Shown piece by piece: positions 7,244-15,629 of a stretch of 64,000 nt of DNA (positions are counted from its first letter, which is position 1; every line of letters starts with the position of its first letter). A program made the translations under genes and the position numbers. Below the pieces are notes generated by a model. The model searched no databases. It was given only the letters and a program-made list of their open reading frames with translations, and was not told the origin of the DNA. Source of the stretch: Candidatus Nanohaloarchaea archaeon (GTDB lineage Archaea > Nanohalarchaeota > Nanosalinia > Nanosalinales > Nanosalinaceae); the NCBI GenBank assembly GCA_013343275.1, contig CP046106.1, forward strand, positions 1 to 64,000, written 5' to 3'.

Positions 7244-8239
7244 CTACTGGAACTCGTCGTAGTGCTCGATGTAGATAGTCAGCAACGACTTCGCAACACC
7301 GAACAGTACAGGACCTACAAACACTCCGATAGGTCCGAACACTCCGATACCACCAATCACTCCCAGGATAATGAACAGCGGATGCAGGTCAGCACTTTCA
7401 TCCACTAGGAAAGGCCTGAGGAAGTTATCGACGGAACTGACAACCGCTGCGCCGTAGCCAAGCAGGAACCCACCAGCGTACACCTGACCGTTCAAAACCA
7501 TGTAGAGCCCTGCAGGGACCCAGATCAGTGCAGTGCCGACTAGAGGGATAAGCCCGAACACCATCATCAGGAAAGTCCAGAAAACGATATTCGAGAAACC
7601 TGCCAGGAAGAGGCCTATACCTGCTACAAGACCGGAGACTGCGGCCGTAATAACGTGGCCCTTTATCACTGTCCGTGTCGTCCTGGCTGTCTTGCTGTAA
7701 AGCTCCTCCTGCAAGCCTGTCGGCATCAAATCCAGTTTCTTGGACCATTCAACCAGGCCTCTACCTTCCTTCAAAAGGTAGTACTGGGTGAAAAGCAGTA
7801 GCGAAAGACCTATCAGGAAGTTGCTGGCCATATCAGCTATCTGAGAGGTACTGGAGAGAACAGTACTACCGATGGTCTTCATCGATGACTCCAGTCTCTC
7901 TTCCAGGTGAACTTCCTGGCCTATCAGTTCGGTCAGCTTCCGGTCAACGACATCCAGACTGATGTTCCCGCTCTCGATAGATCTAACTATATCGCTGGCG
8001 TCGTTCGCAACAGCACCGGCAACCAGCAGGAGCGGTAGAACAGCCATCAAAACAGTGAAAACCATAAGCAGAGCAGATGAACGGTTGCTGTACTGATCAA
8101 TCCAGTTCTTCAACGGGTGAAGCATAAAGGCCAGTATACCGCCTGTCAAGAGATAGCCCAGGAAAGGAGAAATCATCATGAAACAGAGAACTCCTACCAG
8201 GCCCATGGCTAGAAACAGAAATGCTTTTTTGCGGTTCAC
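7244..8239 (-). CDS. AI-2E family (PerM-like) membrane transporter
   Basis: 331 residues from a GTG start at 8239 (reads NRKKAFLFLAMGL next). The frame stays open further upstream, but that part overlaps the divergent gene at 8331. Hydrophobic segments at both ends and a central soluble region are typical, as is the C-terminal DNFLRPFLV followed by LHPLFIILGVIGGI and GPIGVFVGPV, the AI-2E family signature. The substrate cannot be told; the family includes Na+/H+ antiporters and exporters. Confidence 0.88.
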   Translation of the reverse strand: MNRKKAFLFLAMGLVGVLCFMMISPFLGYLLTGGILAFMLHPLKNWIDQYSNRSSALLMVFTVLMAVLPLLLVAGAVANDASDIVRSIESGNISLDVVDRKLTELIGQEVHLEERLESSMKTIGSTVLSSTSQIADMASNFLIGLSLLLFTQYYLLKEGRGLVEWSKKLDLMPTGLQEELYSKTARTTRTVIKGHVITAAVSGLVAGIGLFLAGFSNIVFWTFLMMVFGLIPLVGTALIWVPAGLYMVLNGQVYAGGFLLGYGAAVVSSVDNFLRPFLVDESADLHPLFIILGVIGGIGVFGPIGVFVGPVLFGVAKSLLTIYIEHYDEFQ

Positions 8240-8330
8240 AAATTGGTTAATTGAACTTGAAATGTAAAAAGCCCTATTGCCTAGGAGGGGATTAAGACAT
8301 ATTAAATAACTAGAAACAGAGTAGATTAAC

Positions 8331-9221
8331 ATGTCCTGGCTAGCCTGGGTCTTAGCCTCCGCAATCCTGTACTCTGTAGTAGAGCTCTTTGACAAGTTTG
8401 TTACCGACCACGAAATCAAAAACTACCAGATAGCCTCCATAATGTGCGGAATACCTATCTACCTGTTCTTCATGGCCTACGGACTGATCTCAGGATCGCC
8501 ATTAATACCGGTTACTGTAGCAGGTGTCTCAGTACTTCTTGGATCGCTCTACACCTTCAGCCTCTTCTCCTACTACACAGGCCTAAGCGAGGAAGACGTC
8601 ACAAGGTTCATACCAACACTATCACTCAATACCGTCATCGTGGTTATACTATCCTTTATGATCCTAGGAGAGTCCTACGACCTCGTAACCTACGCAGGGA
8701 TCGCATCCGTAGTTGTAGGAACACTTCTCATATCAATAGAAAACCCACGTAAAACCCTAAGAAACTTCCAATCAACACGCGCACTACACCTAGGCCTAAT
8801 AACAGCATTTATAGGAGCAGTATCAAGCATAGTGCTTAAAGTACTCACAAACACAGCTGCACTAGAATCAATACTGTTCTGGGAAGGAATAGGAGGCATA
8901 ATCTCCATCATCCCTCTAATATACGTAAACAGGACAGAATTTACGCTGGAAGACCTCAACGGCTACCGAGACCTCACCATCATCGGCTTCCTAACCTCAA
9001 CAGCCTACCTAGCTTTCGCCAAATCAATAACCCTAGGCCCGGTATCCCTAACATCAACACTGCTCAAGATAAACTCAATCTTCATCTTCTTCGGCGCCAC
9101 AATCATATCCCGACTCCATCCGGAAATAATCCACGAAGAACTCGACACCAGAATACTAGCTCAAAAAATAATCTCCATACTACTGATAATCGCAGGAGTA
9201 GCCGCAATCAAACTAATATAA
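8331..9221 (+). CDS. EamA/DMT-superfamily transporter
   Basis: 296 residues, about ten hydrophobic helices arranged as two five-helix repeats (EamA domains at about 1-135 and 150-296). The repeats share the pattern LSEEDVTRFIPTLSLNTVIVVILSFMILGE and ITLGPVSLTSTLLKINSIFIFFGA. It is divergently transcribed from the AI-2E gene. Substrate unknown (drug/metabolite, amino acid or sugar). Unlike its neighbours it uses many ATA and CTA codons and the plus strand. Confidence 0.85.
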   Translation: MSWLAWVLASAILYSVVELFDKFVTDHEIKNYQIASIMCGIPIYLFFMAYGLISGSPLIPVTVAGVSVLLGSLYTFSLFSYYTGLSEEDVTRFIPTLSLNTVIVVILSFMILGESYDLVTYAGIASVVVGTLLISIENPRKTLRNFQSTRALHLGLITAFIGAVSSIVLKVLTNTAALESILFWEGIGGIISIIPLIYVNRTEFTLEDLNGYRDLTIIGFLTSTAYLAFAKSITLGPVSLTSTLLKINSIFIFFGATIISRLHPEIIHEELDTRILAQKIISILLIIAGVAAIKLI

Positions 9222-9254
9222 CAGACAGCAGTTACAGGTAGAGAAAAAGAAGTT

Positions 9255-9359
9255 TAGTCCCCCCAGGATTCGAACCTGGGTCACCGGCTCCAAAGGCCGA
9301 TATGATTTGCCTACCTTAACATAGCTGTTAAAGGTATTTGACCACTACACCAGGGGACT
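9255..9359 (-). tRNA. tRNA-Gln (anticodon UUG) with a 31-nt intron in the D arm
   Basis: Acceptor AGTCCCC/GGGGACT, discriminator A, T arm CCAGG-TTCGAAT-CCTGG, anticodon stem TCGGC/GCCGG with loop CTTTGGA (UUG). The D loop is interrupted: GTGGTC, about 31 nt able to fold as TACC...GGTA, then AAATCAT. Removing it leaves a normal 74-nt tRNA. The repeated AAA at both junctions makes the exact splice points ambiguous. tRNA-Gln(CUG) at 11528-11629 has an intron at the same place, and both genes share the upstream sequence TTCATACAGACAGTA and a TTTTTAAGA promoter element. Confidence 0.88.
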
Positions 9360-9418
9360 ATACTGTCTGTATGAAAGAAGGTAGATTCTACTCTTAAAAA
9401 TGTAGTTTGTGTACTTGG

Positions 9419-10381
9419 TTAGCTTTCTGGTTTTTCAGCGTAGAAGTCGTACTGGTTGAATATTCCTTTCTTTCCTGCGATGTACTGGTATCGGCCTGTT
9501 GTCAGAAGATTTCTGAGCTGGTTGTATCTTTTTGCGGAGTGTCTGTAGCTTTCTTTCTCTACGCCCAGTATTTTCGAGGCGGCCTTGTGTCGTGCTTCTG
9601 CTATGAGAAGTCTTAGATCGACGTAGGGTGTTGTCAGTACTGAGGCTCTGTGCAGGTATTTTGATGTAGGGCCTATTTTGTCCATAAGAGGTTCTACCTG
9701 TATGTTTTTGAAACCGGCCTGTTTCAGGTATCTTTCGAAGTTTTCTCTGTAGGCCATGTAGTCTACTCCCCAACCCTTGTGCATTTTGTTGGCGACCTCC
9801 ATGTCTTCTTCGGAGAACTCTTCTGTCCGGAAGCCATCGGATATCACGATTCGGCCTCCGGGGTTGATTTTGTTGAATATCTGCTCTGTTAATTTTTCCT
9901 CGTTTTCTGAGTAGCACTGGCTTTCTACTGCGAAGTAGACGTCGAAGTCTTCTAGGGGAAGGTTGTCGAAGTCTCCTTCGATGAACTCTGTCTTGTCCTC
10001 TACTCCGGCTTCTTCTGCGTTCTCCCTGGCTTTCTCTATTAGGTCGCTGTCTATATCTAGGCCTATTACCTTTTCTGCATCCGTATTTCTGGCTAACCAG
10101 ATCGTGTTGCCTCCTCTGCCACATCCGGAATCGACTACGGTTTCTCCTTCCTGTATATCTGCTTTTTCTGCAAGTGCTTCTACACGGTGTACTACGGAGT
10201 TCCTTATTTCGTTGAGGGAGGTAAGGCCTGTCAGTGATAGAATTTTCTCCTTTAGATTTCTCTCGTACTGAGAGTGATCGCCGTAGTGCATCATTCCGTG
10301 GCTTGCTGAGCCCATCCATCGATCATAGTCTGCGGAGTTGAGATCGAAATGCTGTTTTACTTCCTTATCTTCTTCCGGCAT
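9419..10381 (-). CDS. Class I SAM-dependent small-molecule methyltransferase
   Basis: 320 residues. Motif I is VVDSGCGRGGNTIWLA, motif II VIGLDID, then EGDFDNLPLEDFDVYFAVESQCY and the post-III segment INPGGRIVISDGFR. The N-terminal HYGDHS and the C-terminal half resemble sarcosine/tocopherol/sterol C- and O-methyltransferases (UbiE/Gcd14-like core with alpha cap). The substrate is unknown; lipid, quinone or osmolyte methylation are possible. Stands alone between two tRNA-Gln genes and a membrane-anchored protein. Confidence 0.85.
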   Translation of the reverse strand: MPEEDKEVKQHFDLNSADYDRWMGSASHGMMHYGDHSQYERNLKEKILSLTGLTSLNEIRNSVVHRVEALAEKADIQEGETVVDSGCGRGGNTIWLARNTDAEKVIGLDIDSDLIEKARENAEEAGVEDKTEFIEGDFDNLPLEDFDVYFAVESQCYSENEEKLTEQIFNKINPGGRIVISDGFRTEEFSEEDMEVANKMHKGWGVDYMAYRENFERYLKQAGFKNIQVEPLMDKIGPTSKYLHRASVLTTPYVDLRLLIAEARHKAASKILGVEKESYRHSAKRYNQLRNLLTTGRYQYIAGKKGIFNQYDFYAEKPES

Positions 10382-10496
10382 CAGGTAAGATTTATGTGGA
10401 TCTGCTTAAAGAATTACTTCGGAGAGAGGAGTGGTGGTTTTACTCCAGAGGACGGATGTTTCTTCTTGATGTTATATCTGGATGGCTGATTATCTC

Positions 10497-11426
10497 TTAT
10501 CGGCAGGTTTCTACGTAGGTGATAGTTGAGGGTGCAGGGTATTTGAACTCTGACGCTCTGAATACTGCTTCTGTTCTGTTGAAGCCTTCTAGCCGGATTT
10601 TCAGTTTTTCGTATGTAAGCTGATATCCTTTTTTCTCTACTTGTTTTTCTGCAATTTTTTCGTTGTTGACGTATACGTTTACTTGTAGTGTCTCTTTTCC
10701 GGTAGGCCAGTAGAGGTCAATCCAGTCCTGTATTTCTTCTCCTGAAACTTTAACTCCTACTTTTCTTTCGTTGTTCCCTGTCCACAGTACGCCTACTCTT
10801 CCGCTTGGCTTGGTTCTTAGCCATTTATGGGGTTCTTCTGCAGCTATTTCTGGGATCAAGGTTACTTCTCCAGGTGAATTAAATTTCTTTAGTATAGATC
10901 TTTTCTCCTCTAGACTAAGGTCCTCAAAGCTCTTATTTGGTAGTTTTAAACTGTTTTCTAGATTTGATTTAACGTAGCTGTATCTGTTTCTGAAGACCGT
11001 CTGTGGTAGAGGCGATATTACTTCTCCGTCGTACATGTTTTTCCCGAAAACTGATACGTAGCTCTGTTCTCTTTCTAGGTTGTATTTAGATAGGATGCTG
11101 TTTACCTTCTCTAGCGTTATGTTGCCCTTGAATATGAATGCATTGCTGACAGGAATGCTGTACCTATCTCGAGATGACTCTCCGAGCGCTACCACCTGTA
11201 TATTTGGACCTGCTGCTACCTGTATTTCTGCAAACTCCTCGCTGGTATAGCTGAATGTCTCGCCAGGGGCTACTATCTGTTTGTATCCTAAAGTAAGCTG
11301 GCCTGTATTATTGCATGTCTTGTATCCGGTATACTGCTGCGTTGCACTGCTTATGAGAAGTTGAGCTATGAAAAGGCCTACAAGAAGAGTTCCTCCAATT
11401 ATCCCGAAAACCCGTAGTTTGCCCAT
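10497..11426 (-). CDS. Membrane-anchored secreted protein of unknown function
   Basis: 309 residues with a single N-terminal transmembrane segment (about 6-28). A large extracytoplasmic part follows, rich in beta-like sequence (QIVAPGETFSYTSEEFAEIQVAAG), with several N-x-S/T sequons and two cysteines, near residue 38 and at the penultimate position. No catalytic motif is evident. Base and codon use match the neighbours except for fewer AGGCCT sites. Confidence 0.65.
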   Translation of the reverse strand: MGKLRVFGIIGGTLLVGLFIAQLLISSATQQYTGYKTCNNTGQLTLGYKQIVAPGETFSYTSEEFAEIQVAAGPNIQVVALGESSRDRYSIPVSNAFIFKGNITLEKVNSILSKYNLEREQSYVSVFGKNMYDGEVISPLPQTVFRNRYSYVKSNLENSLKLPNKSFEDLSLEEKRSILKKFNSPGEVTLIPEIAAEEPHKWLRTKPSGRVGVLWTGNNERKVGVKVSGEEIQDWIDLYWPTGKETLQVNVYVNNEKIAEKQVEKKGYQLTYEKLKIRLEGFNRTEAVFRASEFKYPAPSTITYVETCR

Positions 11427-11527
11427 TATTAAGATTGTCTTTCTTAACGTTGCTTAAAAATATTCCTTCAAAATCTTACTGATTCTAATGAGTCTCCATA
11501 ACTAGTCATATGAAGAAAAAAGAAGTT

Positions 11528-11629
11528 TAGTCCCCGCAGGATTCGAACCTGCGTCGAGAGGGCCAGGGCCTCTCATGATTTGCCACTCCGAGCAGTGCTC
11601 AAGAGTTTTGACCACTACACCAGGGGACT
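11528..11629 (-). tRNA. tRNA-Gln (anticodon CUG) with a 28-nt D-arm intron and C33
   Basis: Same acceptor (AGTCCCC/GGGGACT, A73) and D-arm exon sequences as tRNA-Gln(UUG). The anticodon stem is AGAGG/CCTCT with loop CCCTGGC, which reads CUG. Position 33 is C instead of the nearly universal U. A 28-nt insertion (ACTC...GAGT hairpin) sits in the D loop at the position seen in the other tRNA-Gln, and removal gives a 74-nt tRNA. A TTTTTAAGA promoter element overlaps the stop codon of the LAGLIDADG gene upstream. Confidence 0.85.
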
Positions 11630-11664
11630 GTACTGTCTGTATGAAGTAAAGTGAAAGGTAATTC

Positions 11665-12504
11665 TTAAAAACTGAACTGGGAGCTTTTGAGAGGTGCAAC
11701 GGTAGATACGAATTTCTTTACCTCTTTTTGATCGGCTATCTGAGCTGTGTTCTTGCCGCCGCTGGAGGTTTCTATGTCTATCTGGGAGCACATGTTTCTG
11801 AAATCCTGTAGCAGAGGTTGGGAGTGGTTCTTGAACTGGATTATTATGCGTTCGTCATGGCTTTGTTGGTATATTGTTCCATCGGTATCTATTAGGCCTC
11901 TGAGACATCTCTCCTGGAATTTTTCTTCCTCTTTTATCCATGATGGTACGCTAACCTGGTTTTCGATCTTGTCTCCTGTTTGCAGCCCTAGCTCTTCCAA
12001 GGCTTCGATGGCTTCTTTCGAATGTACTATTATCTGGGCTGCGAGACTGCTCTCTAACTCGTGTGTTGAGGGTTCTTCACCTGTAACTTTCTGTATTAAG
12101 TCCTGTACGTGTCTCTGCAAACTGTTTTCATTTCTGTGTAATGTGATAGCTAAACGGTTTGCGGAGATGTATCTGTCCTCTCGTTTACAGTTAGTGCTCT
12201 GAAGATATCCGTCGCCAAGAATTATGCCGATTAACTCTGCAGTGTCTTCATCTTTCTCCAGATCTATCTCTTCTTTCTTGCCTTTTCCATCGATATACTC
12301 TATCTCTACAGCTTCTAGATCTTCATCGTATATTTCCTGTAGCTTCTGAAATGTAGACTGTTCCATGGAATGGCCTTTGTACCTAAAGTTCCTGAAATCA
12401 GATCCAATTACTTCTTCTATATCGTCCAAAGTATAGCCTTTCTCTTTAAGGTTATCTTGAATCTGTGCTAACTCATCCTGGCTGACCTTGACTCTCTTAT
12501 CCAT
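11665..12504 (-). CDS. Stand-alone LAGLIDADG homing endonuclease-like protein
   Basis: 279 residues. Two LAGLIDADG-type helices are visible: TAELIGIILGDGYL (about residue 88) and CLRGLIDTDGTIY (about 195), each ending in the catalytic acidic residue. So it is a monomeric two-motif enzyme. The first 60 residues look like a helical DNA-binding extension. It is coupled to the DtxR-like gene by a TAATG overlap and ends 36 nt before the intron-bearing tRNA-Gln(CUG). It is not inside an intron or intein, so it is either a free-standing endonuclease or a domesticated regulator. Confidence 0.85.
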   Translation of the reverse strand: MDKRVKVSQDELAQIQDNLKEKGYTLDDIEEVIGSDFRNFRYKGHSMEQSTFQKLQEIYDEDLEAVEIEYIDGKGKKEEIDLEKDEDTAELIGIILGDGYLQSTNCKREDRYISANRLAITLHRNENSLQRHVQDLIQKVTGEEPSTHELESSLAAQIIVHSKEAIEALEELGLQTGDKIENQVSVPSWIKEEEKFQERCLRGLIDTDGTIYQQSHDERIIIQFKNHSQPLLQDFRNMCSQIDIETSSGGKNTAQIADQKEVKKFVSTVAPLKSSQFSF

Positions 12505-12854
12505 TATCCTTGATATTCTTCCTCTATTTTTTCTACTGCGTTCATGGAGATGCTGTGTTCTACGGTGTCGGCTTCTTTTTCTGGTTCTTCCAGGCCTAGG
12601 TCTTTGAAGAATTTTGTGAGTGTGTCGTATTTTTTCTTGATTCTTTCTGCTTCTTCTTTGCCCATGGGGCTTAGTGTGAGTTCTTTGTAGGGGGCTCGGC
12701 AGATCAGTTTCTGGTCTTCGAGTTTCTTGATGGTCTCTGATACTGATGCGTTGGATACTCCGAGTTCTTCTGCTAGCTCTCCGGTGGTTGTGCCTTTCTC
12801 CCCTTCTTCTGTAAGTTTGTAGATTGCCCGGAGGTAGTTCTGTTTAGCTGTCAT
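12504..12854 (-). CDS. DtxR/MntR-like metal-dependent transcription regulator
   Basis: 116 residues from the ATG at 12854. The winged-helix part (TAKQNYLRAIYKLTEEG, TTTGELAEELGVSNASVSETIKKLEDQKLI) is typical of the family. The second domain carries the metal/dimer segment (DTVEHSISMNAVEKIEEE) with E and H ligands. The SH3-like third domain is absent, as in MntR. The open frame extends upstream over the antiporter gene, but without protein-like sequence. Its position in an operon with a CPA2 antiporter and a CBS protein suggests ion-linked control. Confidence 0.88.
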   Translation of the reverse strand: MTAKQNYLRAIYKLTEEGEKGTTTGELAEELGVSNASVSETIKKLEDQKLICRAPYKELTLSPMGKEEAERIKKKYDTLTKFFKDLGLEEPEKEADTVEHSISMNAVEKIEEEYQG

Positions 12855-12886
12855 AATAAAGAAGGAAAGGGGAAATAAGTGATAAG

Positions 12887-14044
12887 TTACCTGCGGTCGA
12901 TGACTGCGTACAGGATGACTATCGAGAGTGTGGAGAGCAGGACTGCCGGTGCGAACATCTGCAGGATCTCTGGGCCGAACAGGCCTAGGTCCTTTCCGAT
13001 CAGCAGTACGACAAGTGTTTCTATGTCGAGGCTGATGAGTGATGCTGCGATCTTGGATGGGTTTTCCATTCCGTGGATCTTCGGTATTAGGTAGCCGATT
13101 CCTAGTTTGACACCTGTTGATAGTGCGAACAGGAATGTTGCTGCTTCTATGTTGGCTATTATGCTGTCTACGTGAAGGCCTAGTCCGAACCATGCGAAGA
13201 AAATCGGGATGAATAGCCCCATTCCTATTGCCTGGATTTTCTCCTGGAAGGCCCGTGATTCGGAGAATTCGCTTCTTGATACGATGATTCCTGCGAAGAA
13301 TGCTCCGAGTACTGTGGATAGGCCGATGGTTTCTGACAGGTAGCTGAGGCCGAGCAGTAGTGCGAATGTGATTGCGAACTGGGCCTCTGCTTCTTCGAAC
13401 ATGAGGATATAGTCGTCGATTCTGTGTATGAATTCGTGGAGTATGTAGAATACGAGCCCAAATCCGAGGATACCTCCGAGTCTAAGCAGTACGCTTTCTC
13501 CTGTGGAGAATATCAGTACGAGACCTGTTAGTGCGAGGAGGCCTGCTGTTACGTTGATTACTGCTGATTTGATCGTGTATTTCCCTGTTTCCTGTCTGAG
13601 GAGGCCTCTGCTCATCATAATTTTTGAGGGAACTCCTATGTCTACTACGGCGTATGCAAGCGCCAAGAATACGAACTGCTGGACTGTGGAGTACGGTAGG
13701 AACTGGCTGCCGACGAAGTACAGTGCTGCGAATATTATTGCGAACCCTCCGATCAGGACTCCTAGGCCGAGCTGTAGGCCTTTCCTGTGGCGGAATATGT
13801 CGGCGGCGTTCTCCTCTCTGAGCCCTGCCTGGAACAGTACGAGTGATGCTCCGATGGTGGCGAAGGCCTTTACTGCGCCAGGCTCCATTACGTGTAGGAA
13901 TGATGGTCCTAGCAGTAGTCCGGCTGTTATGTACCCTAGTATTGATTCAAGTCCTGCTCTCTCGAATAGCTCTCCGAGAAGGAAGGAGCTCATCAGGAGT
14001 ACGCCTACGTCGAAAAGTGCTGCTGTCGCCAGGCCTCCTGCCAT
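12887..14044 (-). CDS. CPA2-family cation/H+ antiporter (KefB/NapA-like), transport domain only
   Basis: 385 residues, 11-13 hydrophobic helices, including GYITAGLLLGPS near the start and FGLGLH in the C-terminal half. There is no C-terminal TrkA-N domain, so it consists of the membrane part alone. It starts one base after the stop of the CBS-domain gene. CBS domains bind adenine nucleotides and may act as a separate regulatory subunit. Likely role: Na+ or K+ exchange for H+ in a salt-in cell. Confidence 0.9.
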   Translation of the reverse strand: MAGGLATAALFDVGVLLMSSFLLGELFERAGLESILGYITAGLLLGPSFLHVMEPGAVKAFATIGASLVLFQAGLREENAADIFRHRKGLQLGLGVLIGGFAIIFAALYFVGSQFLPYSTVQQFVFLALAYAVVDIGVPSKIMMSRGLLRQETGKYTIKSAVINVTAGLLALTGLVLIFSTGESVLLRLGGILGFGLVFYILHEFIHRIDDYILMFEEAEAQFAITFALLLGLSYLSETIGLSTVLGAFFAGIIVSRSEFSESRAFQEKIQAIGMGLFIPIFFAWFGLGLHVDSIIANIEAATFLFALSTGVKLGIGYLIPKIHGMENPSKIAASLISLDIETLVVLLIGKDLGLFGPEILQMFAPAVLLSTLSIVILYAVIDRR

Positions 14045-14045
14045 A

Positions 14046-14465
14046 TCAGTCTCCCCTCCTGAAGTTTTCTATTAGTGCGTCTTCGTGTACGATGCCTATG
14101 ATTTCGCCCTCTTCCTCTACTGGAAGAGATCTTACGTCTTCACGGTTCATGAGGAATGCAAGTTCTCCGATCTCTTCGTCAGGTTCTACGGTGACTTCAT
14201 GCCTGTTCATGAGGTCCTCTGCGGTATCTGGTACGTAGCTCTGGTCGAAGGAGATTCCTAGAAGCCCTATAACTGATTCCTCATCAAGCTTCTCCTCCGG
14301 GATCATAGCCTTCAGGAGGCTGTTCTCATGTATCTCTCCAACTACTTCGTCGTCCTTTTTCACCATCAAAGTATTCTCGCTTCCCTGAAACTCGCTGACA
14401 ACATCGTCTATAGATGCATCATGTTCTACGAAATCAGGGTCTTCCATAAGTTCTCTGGCCTTCAT
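14046..14465 (-). CDS. CBS-domain pair protein
   Basis: 139 residues with two CBS motifs. The first starts at ARELMEDPDFVEHDASIDDVV; the second starts at AEDLMNRHEVTVEPDEEIGEL, followed by SLPVEEEGEIIGIVHEDALI. It is the first gene of a CBS-antiporter-DtxR-LAGLIDADG operon and lies directly against the antiporter. A nucleotide-sensing regulator of the antiporter is the most economical reading. Confidence 0.85.
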   Translation of the reverse strand: MKARELMEDPDFVEHDASIDDVVSEFQGSENTLMVKKDDEVVGEIHENSLLKAMIPEEKLDEESVIGLLGISFDQSYVPDTAEDLMNRHEVTVEPDEEIGELAFLMNREDVRSLPVEEEGEIIGIVHEDALIENFRRGD

Positions 14466-14507
14466 ACAGTTGAGAAATAGTAGAGGCCTGAATAAAAAAG
14501 ATTACAT

Positions 14508-15011
14508 CTAGAGGCCCCGTATCAGGTATGTTCTCTCCGGATGCTCAGGGTCTTTTACATCTAAATCCTGGAAGCCGTGTTTCAGGTACAGGCCCATAGC
14601 TTTCTTCGCCTTCGGATTCGTCCGCAGAAGAAGCTTATCGTACCTTCGTGAGGCCCTCTCAATAACTTCTTCCAGAAGAGCTGTACCGGCTCTGTTATGC
14701 TGTGCCTCAGGGCTGACACCTAACTCATCAAGGTATAAGGTGTCTTCAGTAACCTGTTTCCGGAACTGTTCATCACTAGGATAGGGATGTTTTCTCTCGT
14801 CTACGTCGAAGGCCAGCGCATAACCTACCACGCTACCCTCTATCTCTGCTACCAGAAAGATGGAATCTCGGTCCAGTTTACCATCTATATCGCTGTATTC
14901 CTCTCCGGGAGTCATGTCTCTCCAGTACTGTTCGCTGCTCCAGACCTTGCTGCCGATAGTAGCAACATCCAGCTCATCAGTAGGCCTGAACTCCCTGACA
15001 TCAACCTGCAT
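14508..15011 (-). CDS. GNAT-family N-acetyltransferase
   Basis: 167 residues with the GNAT fold: SIFLVAEIEGSVVGYALAF (beta 4), LYLDELGVSPEAQHNRAGTALLEEVI (acetyl-CoA loop, Q-x-x-x-G-x variant) and KKAMGLYLKHGFQDLDV (motif B). The substrate is not predictable; RimI-like protein acetylation or amine acetylation are both possible. Transcribed towards the CBS gene, 42 nt away. Confidence 0.85.
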   Translation of the reverse strand: MQVDVREFRPTDELDVATIGSKVWSSEQYWRDMTPGEEYSDIDGKLDRDSIFLVAEIEGSVVGYALAFDVDERKHPYPSDEQFRKQVTEDTLYLDELGVSPEAQHNRAGTALLEEVIERASRRYDKLLLRTNPKAKKAMGLYLKHGFQDLDVKDPEHPERTYLIRGL

Positions 15012-15073
15012 ATAGGAAAATTTAGTTATCTGAGAATATTAACTTTGGTTCGAACCTTTTGGAAAGGTTCGCT

Positions 15074-15160
15074 CGCCGGAGCTGGGATTTGAACCCAGGA
15101 GGGAGCAGATGTCCCACCGGTTCTCAAGACCGGCACCTTTAGCCACTCAGTCACTCCGGC
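15074..15160 (-). tRNA. tRNA-Ser (anticodon UGA)
   Basis: Type II tRNA, 87 nt. Acceptor GCCGGAG/CTCCGGC, discriminator G as usual for Ser, anticodon loop CTTGAGA giving UGA, a long variable arm, and a T arm with TTCAAAT. No intron, CCA not encoded. The 125 nt between it and rps10 hold no gene. Confidence 0.95.
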
Positions 15161-15285
15161 ACGATTGGTTACGCTCAATCGATACGCAATAAGCCATTCG
15201 AAAGGAAGGGCGTTTATGAGCGTGTAGAAAAGATAGTCTGTAGAATCTTTAAATTAGGAAAGGGTAGAGAGGTAAAAGAGAATTT

Positions 15286-15594
15286 TTAGTCTTTGATCTC
15301 GATTTCGATGTCTACGCCTTCTGGTACGTGGACACGCATGACCTGTCTCAAAGCTCTTTCTGATTCCATTACGTCTAGAAGTCTTTTGTGGACATGCATT
15401 TCGTAGCGTTCGATAGTCGAAGATCCTTCTCCGTCAGGAGCTTTCCTGGTGGTGATCTTCATGTTGTTGGTCGGTAGAGGTACAGGGCCTGAAACTTCTG
15501 CGTCGTACTCCTCTCCGATCTCTAGTATTTCATCGGCTAGCTCATCTACCTTCTCTTTTTCGGTACTTCTTAGTTTTACTCGGGCCTTCTGCAT
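15286..15594 (-). CDS. rps10: 30S ribosomal protein uS10
   Basis: 102 residues. Family features: KARVKLRSTE at the start, SGPVPLPTN in the middle, and YEMHVHKRLLDVM in the loop that contacts the 30S head. In most archaea rps10 follows the EF-1alpha gene directly; here two accessory genes (membrane GT-C-like protein and a small unknown) lie between them. Confidence 0.96.
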   Translation of the reverse strand: MQKARVKLRSTEKEKVDELADEILEIGEEYDAEVSGPVPLPTNNMKITTRKAPDGEGSSTIERYEMHVHKRLLDVMESERALRQVMRVHVPEGVDIEIEIKD

Positions 15595-15629
15595 ATAAAC
15601 ACCTCTCGAAGTTAAAACTTATAAATGGT

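Noticed and set aside
9435-10319. 294-codon frame opposite in phase to the methyltransferase
   Set aside because: Arginine-rich shadow frame of a gene with clear methyltransferase motifs.
12855-13193. N-terminal extension of the DtxR-like frame
   Set aside because: Overlaps the antiporter gene in another phase and has no protein-like sequence; the ATG at 12854 matches the family start.
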